A stretch of 9,142 nucleotides of DNA from Chthoniobacterales bacterium. GTDB taxonomy: Bacteria; Verrucomicrobiota; Verrucomicrobiia; Chthoniobacterales; UBA6821. Shown here piece by piece: positions 1-5,435 of this stretch. The DNA lies in the NCBI GenBank assembly GCA_021733705.1, contig JAIPKF010000050.1:1-9142 (forward strand), written 5' to 3'. How positions within the stretch are numbered: the stretch's first letter is position 1; each line of letters begins with the position of its first letter. Both the position numbers and the translations under genes were made by a program. The notes below the pieces were generated by a model. It did not search any database. It was not told the origin of the DNA and saw nothing but the letters and a program-made list of their open reading frames with translations.

Positions 1-1099
1 GAGAACTCATCGATAATGAGTACTCTTTTAAGTCAAATATTGTTTCTTCATATTTTGAAAACGTTGACGGAATTTTGCAATGAGAGCAAAGACGTCGTAC
101 CAGTCGCTGAGCGATAATGGCATGAAGTCCGCTTGCCATTAAATAGGGTGGAATGCCCATATTTTCAAGGCGTACGATTGCACTAGGGGCATCGTTGGTG
201 TGTAGTGATGAAAAGATAAGATGTCCAGTTAAAGATGCATTCATGGCAATATGTGCCGTCTGACTATCTCGAATCTCGCCCACCATGATTTTATTAGTTG
301 CTTGGCGTAGCATTGCTCGTAAAACAGTTGAAAAGGTTCTTCCAATTTCATCTAGAACTTGGACTTGATTAATCCCAGTCAGTTGATATTCGATAGGATC
401 TTCTACCGAAATAATTTTGCAATGCGGGTGATTGAGTTCCTGTAGGCATGCATAGAGAGTCGTTGTTTTTCCCGATCCTGTAGGTCCTGTCGCAAGCAAA
501 AGCCCATGGGGGTGCATTATTAATTTTCTTAAGATGATTTGATCTTCCTCCTCTAGCCCTAACTCAGCTAGACCCATCACTGAGGAAGAGCGGTTGAGAA
601 AACGTAAGACAACACTTTCACCGTAAATTGTAGGAATGGTAGAAACACGAATATCCAACATCTGCTCTCCAGATTGAAATTGGAATCGGCCTTCTTGTGG
701 TAATCTTTTTTCAGCAATATCCATTGAAGAGCTCATAATTTTGAGTCTGCTCACCAGCACTTCTTGCAATTTTTTTGAAAGAGATTGTATTTCATGTAAT
801 ACTCCATCGATGCGGAGACGCACCCGAACTTCATTTGAGAGGGGCTCTAAATGAAGATCACTAGCACGACACTGCTGTGCTTTAAGAACGAGATGTGAAA
901 GAAGTTGGATGACTGGAGCCTCTTCCTGGAGATCAGAAGAAGATAAAGTCTTCGTTATGGAGGAGGTCGTCATAAAATAGAGGGCCAAAAGTCTATGAAA
1001 AGCAACGGTTACTTCATAGAAAGAAATATCCGGTAAAAAAGGTTTTAAAATTGGTATAGGGTTGTTTTCAATTATTTTTGGAGTATGGTTAACTCGCAT
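1..1099 (-). CDS. gspE: GspE/PilB-family secretion ATPase, partial (C-terminus beyond window) and N-terminally short
   Basis: Cytoplasmic hexameric ATPase of type II secretion or type IV pilus assembly. Reading the minus strand from 1099 gives 366 open codons that run off the window start. Visible motifs are the N2 region around residues 60-110 (EEAPVIQLL, ASDLHLEP, VRLRIDGVL), Walker A GPTGSGKTTT at about 205-214, the Asp box SVEDPIEYQ at 231-239, GINQVQV, the Walker B region IMVGEIRD at 271-278, the His box TGHLIFSSLHTNDAP at 291-305, AQRLVRRLC and the first CxxC (C338, C341) of the usual zinc site. Relatives carry an N-terminal MshEN-type domain of roughly 100 or more residues; here only about 60 residues precede EEAPV, resembling just its end. 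An in-frame TGA (1105-1103) lies two codons upstream of the ATG, and that ATG lies inside a MITE terminal repeat. GspE versus PilB cannot be decided without neighbours. Walker B is preceded by RQATNK instead of the common RQDPD. Confidence 0.9.
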   Translation of the reverse strand, partial: MRVNHTPKIIENNPIPILKPFLPDISFYEVTVAFHRLLALYFMTTSSITKTLSSSDLQEEAPVIQLLSHLVLKAQQCRASDLHLEPLSNEVRVRLRIDGVLHEIQSLSKKLQEVLVSRLKIMSSSMDIAEKRLPQEGRFQFQSGEQMLDIRVSTIPTIYGESVVLRFLNRSSSVMGLAELGLEEEDQIILRKLIMHPHGLLLATGPTGSGKTTTLYACLQELNHPHCKIISVEDPIEYQLTGINQVQVLDEIGRTFSTVLRAMLRQATNKIMVGEIRDSQTAHIAMNASLTGHLIFSSLHTNDAPSAIVRLENMGIPPYLMASGLHAIIAQRLVRRLCSHCKIPSTFSKYEETIFDLKEYSLSMSS

Positions 1100-1110
1100 A
1101 TTTCATACTG
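1089..1110 (+). repeat. Left terminal inverted repeat of MITE copy A
   Basis: TTAA followed by CTCGCATATTTCATACTG. It is the inverted counterpart of 1332-1353 with two mismatches, and a direct repeat of 3436-3457 with one mismatch. On the minus strand it contains the ATG (1099-1097) that opens the shortened ATPase frame. Confidence 0.85.
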
Positions 1111-1146
1111 GTTCGTCGCGAGGCGCCGCGAATCCTGATGCAGACA

Positions 1147-1190
1147 CCACCGGCGGTCGGGAGACCGCGGTGGAGACTGCCTTTAGGCAG
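1147..1190. repeat. Pair of strong hairpins inside MITE copy A
   Basis: Two adjacent stem-loops. The first (1147-1173) pairs CCACC with GGTGG and GCGGTC with GACCGC around a GGGA loop, with one bulged G at 1152. The second (1177-1190) pairs CTGCC with GGCAG around TTTA. Neither is followed by a T-run, so they do not look like intrinsic terminators. Folded non-coding interiors are common in bacterial MITEs. Confidence 0.65.
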
Positions 1191-1255
1191 CCCTGAAAAG
1201 GCGAGACGAGCGGGAGCGAGCGAGTCAACGAAGGTGATGGATTGCGACGACGGCT

Positions 1256-1268
1256 GTATGTTTCATAC
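1256..1268. repeat. Internal inverted repeat resembling a fused MITE tail-to-head junction
   Basis: GTATG-TTT-CATAC. The right half continues as TTTCATACTG (1261-1270), identical to the inner part of the left terminal repeat at 1101-1110. The left half looks like the inner part of a right end. It would result if two elements joined end to end and the palindromic centre of the junction were deleted. Confidence 0.5.
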
Positions 1269-1331
1269 TGCCCGAGGAGCAATTCGAAGCTGATGCAGTA
1301 TCCATCTGGTGTTCGCAAGCCGCAGCAGAAT

Positions 1332-1353
1332 CAGTATGAAATAGGCGGGTTAA
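1332..1353 (-). repeat. Right terminal inverted repeat of MITE copy A
   Basis: Reads CAGTATGAAATAGGCGGG then TTAA on the plus strand, the inverted form of the left end with 20 of 22 positions matching. It ends 25 bp before the rseP start codon. Confidence 0.85.
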
Positions 1354-1378
1354 GAGCCTCTTTTTTATAAAATCTTCC

Positions 1379-2842
1379 ATGTTCTTAAATATTCTTTCCA
1401 CTATTGGTGTTTCACTCGAAGTTATTTTGTTTTTTAATCTCATGATTCTTGTTCATGAGCTTGGGCATTTTTTGGCGGCCCGCTGGCGTGGACTTGTTGT
1501 AGAAAAGTTTGCAATCTGGTTTGGAAAACCTCTCTGGTCCAAGACGATCCATGGAATTGAATACCGATTAGGCTGGATTCCTGCAGGAGGTTTTGTCGCT
1601 GTGCCTCAGTTAGCACCAATGGAGGCATTGGAAGGAAAAACAGAAAAAAACTATGCTGATCTTCCACCTGTCTCCCCACGTGATAAAATCATTGTTGCTC
1701 TTGCAGGACCGATTTTTAGTCTCTTGCTAGCTTTTGTTTTTACGTGTGTTGTTTGGGGTGTGGGGCGCCCTGTGAGTGAGTCAGAAAAAACATCAGTCAT
1801 CGGTTATGTTCTGCCTGGAGGTCCTGCAGCCAAAGCAGGTTTGCAATCAGGAGATAAAATTCTTTCAGTTAACGGGCATCCTGTAACTCGTATTAATGGA
1901 ATGGGCAAGATGAGTGATAGCGTTGCTTGGAATGTGGCTACGAGTCAGTCTCCACTCATCCCAATTCGTATTGAGCGTAATGGTGTGGAAAAAACGATTG
2001 AAGTAGAACCAATGGTGAAACCTCGTCAAGGATGGGGAAGAAAAAATCTTCGTCAAGTTCAGATTCTTCCTGCACAGACTCCGATGATCGCAAGAGTTAT
2101 CTCCAAGAGTCCTGCAGCAGAAGTGGGACTTCAAGCTGGAGATCTGGTTATAGCCGCTAATGGAGTAAAACTTTTAAGCTCCATGGCACTCTCCGATATT
2201 TTAGAAAAGCAGGCAGGCAAACCGGTATCACTTACAATACGTCGAGATTTGACAAAAGATAGTTCTCGGATTTTTATCGTAAAAATAGCACCACGTATTT
2301 TGAATGATGGGGGAGAGCCACGCCTTGGTATTTATTGGGACGAACGAGGAGTTGTTTCTTTAGTTCATCCAAATCCTTTTTCCCAAATTGCAGCAAGTGT
2401 GAGTACTATGTGGGAGACATTGAGTGCCGTTGCGCAACCGCACTCTGAAATCACAGTACAACATCTGAGTGGTCCAGTTGGAATTATGAGGATTTACTAT
2501 ATGCTTTTTGAAAGTCCTATGGGATGGCGTTTGGCGCTTTGGTTTAGTGTAGTGCTCAATGTGAATCTTGCACTTCTCAATCTCCTTCCTTTACCGGTGC
2601 TTGATGGAGGTCATATTTTCATGGCCTGCTGTGAATGGATATTACGTAAGCCGATTCACCACCGTCTTCTTGAGTGGATTCAAACCGGTTGTGCCTCTAT
2701 ACTCATTGGTTTTATGATTTACGTTACTTTTTTTGATATCCTTGATCTCCCTTGGATGCACCGAGAGAAAAGTATTCAAGCTGCTACGACAAGGAAGTTT
2801 GATCCTCAAGATACCGCTGTTAAGAATTTAGAAAAAAAATAA
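1379..2842 (+). CDS. rseP: RseP-type site-2 protease (membrane zinc metalloprotease with two PDZ domains)
   Basis: Inner-membrane M50 protease that cuts transmembrane segments, in many bacteria those of anti-sigma factors after a first periplasmic cleavage. Zinc site HELGH at residues 26-30 lies in the first membrane segment, with the third ligand in LPLPVLDGGH (D409). Further family features are WIPAGGFV at 67-73, a membrane helix around 104-127, PDZ1 about 138-205 (GGPAAKAGLQSGDKILSVNG), PDZ2 about 236-300 (SPAAEVGLQAGDLVIAANG), LSGPVGIM at 363-370 and C-terminal helices at 384-402 and 434-455. At 487 residues it is near the usual size for two-PDZ members. The start at 1379 has no Shine-Dalgarno sequence, but the distance to HELGH fits the family. 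The residues after HELGH are intact, so it should be active; the substrate cannot be seen here. The next gene starts within 50 bp, suggesting cotranscription. Confidence 0.95.
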   Translation: MFLNILSTIGVSLEVILFFNLMILVHELGHFLAARWRGLVVEKFAIWFGKPLWSKTIHGIEYRLGWIPAGGFVAVPQLAPMEALEGKTEKNYADLPPVSPRDKIIVALAGPIFSLLLAFVFTCVVWGVGRPVSESEKTSVIGYVLPGGPAAKAGLQSGDKILSVNGHPVTRINGMGKMSDSVAWNVATSQSPLIPIRIERNGVEKTIEVEPMVKPRQGWGRKNLRQVQILPAQTPMIARVISKSPAAEVGLQAGDLVIAANGVKLLSSMALSDILEKQAGKPVSLTIRRDLTKDSSRIFIVKIAPRILNDGGEPRLGIYWDERGVVSLVHPNPFSQIAASVSTMWETLSAVAQPHSEITVQHLSGPVGIMRIYYMLFESPMGWRLALWFSVVLNVNLALLNLLPLPVLDGGHIFMACCEWILRKPIHHRLLEWIQTGCASILIGFMIYVTFFDILDLPWMHREKSIQAATTRKFDPQDTAVKNLEKK

Positions 2843-2857
2843 TATTATTTTTTGACA

Positions 2858-2958
2858 AAGGAGTTTTCATGAGTATTTTTTTGCATGAAAAAGTATATCC
2901 CCTTCTTTGCTCTTATAGTTTCGCTGTTAACATTCGTTTCTCCCCATCTTCTTGCTGA
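2858..2958 (+). promoter_or_regulatory. Strong ribosome binding site with an out-of-frame 29-codon ORF and T7 tract before the exported-protein gene
   Basis: AAGGAG (2858-2863) sits 5 nt before ATG 2869, the best Shine-Dalgarno arrangement in the window. That ATG opens only 29 codons (stop 2956-2958), overlapping in a different frame the real gene whose ATG at 2885 lies 21 nt from the same site. Between the two ATGs is a run of seven T (2876-2882). One T fewer would put ATG 2869 in frame with the gene. Possible readings are a leader ORF with reinitiation, slippage or phase variation at the T-run, or a sequencing indel. Confidence 0.5.
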
Positions 2959-3418
2959 TAACCCTTTAGAAATTTCCCTCACGGAGGATCAAGCATGTAA
3001 TGAAGAACAAACTATCTCTGTTCCCTTGCAGAGTGAACTTGAGGTAAAGCTTCATGGAAGCGAATTTAATAGTAGTTTTTATTCGAGCGGTAGTGGTTCC
3101 CAACATGGTGAGAGATGGAATTTCAACGGGAGTAAAGATGATAATGCTCTCAAGATGACTGCACAACCAACGGGAGAAATTATCCATGCTCCTTTTGATA
3201 TTATTCACTCTATTCCAGGGTATGCTAAGGAAGATACCAGTTATTGTTGGAAATTTACTGCAGAGCAGCCCGGAATCTCAACTTTGAGTTTCAAGAAATA
3301 TCGCTACTCTGACTCCAAGATTCGTAATCAAGATGGTTCTGCTCCATGGGAAGATCCTATCCAAGAGATTCATTTTACTATTCAAGTTATCGACTCCAAG
3401 GAAATAGGAGCTGAGTAA
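2885..3418 (+). CDS. Small exported protein, possibly chagasin-like (I42) protease-inhibitor fold
   Basis: This encodes 177 residues. Residues 1-24 form a clear signal peptide: MKKY, a hydrophobic core, then a likely cut after HLLA. The mature part is about 150 residues and beta-rich, with two cysteines (C38, C121) that could form a disulfide. The segment WKFTAEQPGISTLSFKKYRY (about 122-141) followed by APWE (143-146 region) and a closing EIHFTIQV strand recalls the end of chagasin-type inhibitors (F-A-G-L-F with RPWE). The diagnostic NPTTG and GxGG loops are not clear, so the match is weak and the function unknown. It starts 42 bp after rseP ends, so the two are probably cotranscribed and end at the terminator at 3517-3548. 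The chosen ATG has no close ribosome binding site; see the entry at 2858. Confidence 0.75.
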   Translation: MKKYIPFFALIVSLLTFVSPHLLADNPLEISLTEDQACNEEQTISVPLQSELEVKLHGSEFNSSFYSSGSGSQHGERWNFNGSKDDNALKMTAQPTGEIIHAPFDIIHSIPGYAKEDTSYCWKFTAEQPGISTLSFKKYRYSDSKIRNQDGSAPWEDPIQEIHFTIQVIDSKEIGAE

Positions 3419-3435
3419 ATATTATTTAAAAGTAT

Positions 3436-3504
3436 TTAACCCGCATATTTCATACTGGTTCGTCGCGGCCTCCGCAGTAAATTAGTGTGAAATATCCAGT
3501 TTAA
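3436..3504. mobile_element. 69-bp TTAA element (MITE), copy B, internally deleted
   Basis: Bounded by TTAA at 3436-3439 and 3501-3504. Its left 32 bases match 1089-1120 with a single mismatch. Its right end, inverted, keeps TTAA, the core ATATTTCA and ACT, matching the left end at about 17 of 21 positions. Nearly all the interior of copy A is absent. It sits between the stop codon of the exported protein and that gene's intrinsic terminator, where insertion would do little harm. Confidence 0.75.
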
Positions 3505-3516
3505 AATTTTGTTCCT

Positions 3517-3548
3517 AAACGAGAGAAGTAAAATTCTCTCGTTTTTTT
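3517..3548 (+). terminator. Intrinsic terminator of the rseP / exported-protein unit
   Basis: An 11-bp perfect stem (AAACGAGAGAA at 3517-3527 with TTCTCTCGTTT at 3534-3544) has a 6-nt loop GTAAAA and runs into seven T (3542-3548). It lies about 100 bp after the upstream stop, displaced by MITE copy B, and 41 bp before ispG, so it should insulate ispG from upstream transcription. Confidence 0.88.
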
Positions 3549-3589
3549 ATGCTCGAAATCTTTATTTTTGATTACTCTCACCTTTTTCC

Positions 3590-5422
3590 ATGATGCTCTA
3601 TTGCAAAAGCCTTTTTAACTACCAACGTCGATCTTCTCGAGTAGTAACTGTTGGATCACTTAAGATGGGTGGAGCCTATCCGATTCGAATTCAGTCGATG
3701 TTGACATCGGATACTATGAATACGGAAGCATGCGTGCAAGAGACGTTGGGACTGGTGGCCGTGGGGTGTGAGCTAGTACGTATTACTGCTCCGACGGTAA
3801 AAGATGCTGCCAATTTAAAAAATATTCATGCAGCCTTGCGTGCTCAAGGATGCACAGTGCCACTTGTAGCAGATATTCACTTCAAACCAGAAGTAGCCAT
3901 GGAAGCGGCTAAGTGGGTCGAAAAGATTCGGATCAATCCTGGTAACTTTGCTGATTCTAAAAAATTTCTTGTTCGTGAATATACTGATATCGAATATGAA
4001 CAAGAACTAGAGCGGCTAGAGGCAAAATTTTCTCCACTGGTACAGTTATGTCAAAAACGTGGAGTAGCTATTCGTATTGGAACCAATCACGGTTCTTTGA
4101 GTGATCGTATTATGAATCGTTACGGGGATACGCCAAGTGGTATGGTTGAGAGTGCTCTGGAGTTCGCTCGTATTGCTCGGAAGTATGATTATCATAATTT
4201 TGTTTTTTCCATGAAGGCCTCAAATCCCAAAGTGATGATTGCTGCTTACCGTCTCCTTGTGGCTCGGTTAGATCAAGAGGGAGGGGATTGGAATTATCCA
4301 ATCCATCTTGGGGTTACAGAAGCAGGCGATGGGGAGGATGGTCGTATTAAAAGTGCTATTGGCATCGGATCACTTCTTGCTGATGGGATTGGCGATACGA
4401 TTCGTGTTTCATTAACTGAGGATAGCAAATATGAAATTCCAGTGGCTCAGGAATTACTCGCACAAGTCCCATTGACCGTAGTTGGTAGTTCGTTATTAGA
4501 AAAAAAAGAAGAGGCTCCTCCGACATGGCCTCTTTTCGAATATCAACGTCGTGGTTCAAAAAAAGTAACTGCTACCAATCTTCCTTTATCTGAAAATTTA
4601 GAAGTCGGCGGAGATGGACCTGTGCGTGTGGTTGTACCACAGTCTTCCTACCAAGCAATTGCCCCCAAACTTACGCAGATGGGAGAGTATCAACCCGAAT
4701 CGATTTTAGAAAATCTACCACTAATAGAAATTGATCCCCTTTGTGAGAAAGAGGTCATGAGATGGAGCCAAGAAAAAACTCCACATCTTCTTACTGTACG
4801 CGATGGAGTTGATCTAGAGCCGATTGCTGCCTTCCGCCTCTTAGCAGCTCTCATTCCTACGCATCATCCTATTTTGCTTAAAGATATTCTAAACATTGAA
4901 AATAGAGTGAAGGAGGTTGGAAAATTAGGAGAGAGTCGTTTAGGGAAATCACATCTCCAAGATGCTGATTTTACAAAAAATTGTGTCGCCTCTTCAAAGG
5001 TGATTGGGTCGCTTCTCTGTGATGGAATTGGGGATGCAATTCTCATTCGCCGTGAGTTGGATCCTGAAGTTTCAGTGAGGATGGCTTACAATATTTTGCA
5101 GGCAGCAGGGGTTAGGATTATTAAAACGGATTATGTCGCCTGCCCCTCCTGTGGGAGAACGCTTTTTAATCTTCAGGAGACGACAGCACGTATCAAAGCT
5201 GTTACAGAACATCTCAAAGGGGTCCGCATTGCTATTATGGGTTGCATTGTCAATGGCCCTGGAGAAATGGCTGATGCTGATTTTGGCTATGTAGGAGGAG
5301 CTCCTGGGAAAGTGAATCTCTACGTAGGAAAGAAAGCAGTAAAATTTAATATTCCTCAATCCGAGGCCGTAGAAAAGCTTGTTGACTTAATTCGGGAGCA
5401 CGGAAAATGGTTCGAAAAATAG
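3590..5422 (+). CDS. ispG: 4-hydroxy-3-methylbut-2-enyl diphosphate synthase, long three-domain form
   Basis: Cytoplasmic [4Fe-4S] enzyme of the MEP pathway that converts MEcPP to HMBPP, the penultimate step to IPP and DMAPP. The 610 residues match the long form found in Chlamydiae, Bacteroidetes, plants and relatives rather than the ~370-residue E. coli type. Domain A (TIM barrel) spans about 8-290, with PIRIQSMLTSDT, VADIHFKP, EKIRINPGN, RIGTNHGSLSDR and HLGVTEAGDGEDG. An inserted domain A* lies at about 300-505. The C-terminal iron-sulfur domain carries CPSCGRT (C518, C521), GCIVNGPGE (C552, E559) and YVGG. All cluster ligands are present, so it should be active. The first two codons are both ATG and no ribosome binding site is evident; the N-terminus aligns with the family from YCKSLFNYQRR. 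It follows a terminator and ends 7 bp from the stop of the opposing operon. Confidence 0.97.
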   Translation: MMLYCKSLFNYQRRSSRVVTVGSLKMGGAYPIRIQSMLTSDTMNTEACVQETLGLVAVGCELVRITAPTVKDAANLKNIHAALRAQGCTVPLVADIHFKPEVAMEAAKWVEKIRINPGNFADSKKFLVREYTDIEYEQELERLEAKFSPLVQLCQKRGVAIRIGTNHGSLSDRIMNRYGDTPSGMVESALEFARIARKYDYHNFVFSMKASNPKVMIAAYRLLVARLDQEGGDWNYPIHLGVTEAGDGEDGRIKSAIGIGSLLADGIGDTIRVSLTEDSKYEIPVAQELLAQVPLTVVGSSLLEKKEEAPPTWPLFEYQRRGSKKVTATNLPLSENLEVGGDGPVRVVVPQSSYQAIAPKLTQMGEYQPESILENLPLIEIDPLCEKEVMRWSQEKTPHLLTVRDGVDLEPIAAFRLLAALIPTHHPILLKDILNIENRVKEVGKLGESRLGKSHLQDADFTKNCVASSKVIGSLLCDGIGDAILIRRELDPEVSVRMAYNILQAAGVRIIKTDYVACPSCGRTLFNLQETTARIKAVTEHLKGVRIAIMGCIVNGPGEMADADFGYVGGAPGKVNLYVGKKAVKFNIPQSEAVEKLVDLIREHGKWFEK

Positions 5423-5435
5423 AGGTGCTCTATTT
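5415..5435 (-). terminator. Hairpin shared by the two converging stop codons, possible weak terminator
   Basis: AAATAGAG (5417-5424), GTG, CTCTATTT (5428-5435) is a perfect 8-bp inverted repeat. The ispG stop (TAG, 5420-5422) is in one arm and the opposing gene's stop (TAG on minus, 5432-5430) is in the other. Read on the minus strand the stem runs into TTTTT, so it could act as a weak terminator for that operon; there is little T-tail on the plus strand. Confidence 0.4.

Larger units (their letters stand above)
1089..1353. mobile_element. 265-bp non-autonomous TTAA element (MITE), copy A
   Basis: This fills the gap between the divergent ATPase gene and rseP. It is bounded by TTAA on both sides (1089-1092 and 1350-1353). 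Its 22-bp ends are inverted repeats matching at 20 of 22 positions, with consensus CCCGCATATTTCATACTG after TTAA. A shorter copy lies at 3436-3504, and the first 32 bases of the two copies differ at one position. There is no transposase gene; the interior is GC-richer than its surroundings and holds two strong hairpins. TTAA target duplication and CCC-type ends are known for the IS1380/piggyBac group, so mobilisation by such a transposase is an inference. Minus-strand ORFs inside it (for example 1318-1103) resemble nothing I recognise and are probably fortuitous. Any promoter of rseP or of the ATPase gene must lie in or beside this element; I see only a TATAAA at 1366-1371 without a matching -35 box. 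Confidence 0.8.

Noticed and set aside
1147..1190. Hairpins in the MITE as a bidirectional terminator or riboswitch
   Set aside because: No T-run follows on either strand and no known riboswitch motif is visible; they belong to the mobile element.
1353..1380. Minus-strand ATG at 1380 (overlapping the rseP ATG in CATG) opening with MEDFIKKRLL, a possible relic of the displaced ATPase N-terminus
   Set aside because: Ten residues before the MITE are too few to assign, the frame differs from the ATPase frame, and the rest of the expected domain is absent.
2852..2879. TTGACA (2852-2857) and TATTTT (2874-2879) as a promoter for the exported protein
   Set aside because: Spacing is 16 bp, but transcription would begin at about the ATG and the elements overlap a good SD; a chance match in AT-rich DNA is more likely.
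1089..3504. The two MITEs as ends of a composite transposon carrying rseP and the exported protein
   Set aside because: rseP is a core gene with no sign of transfer, the copies differ greatly in length, and no transposase is present.
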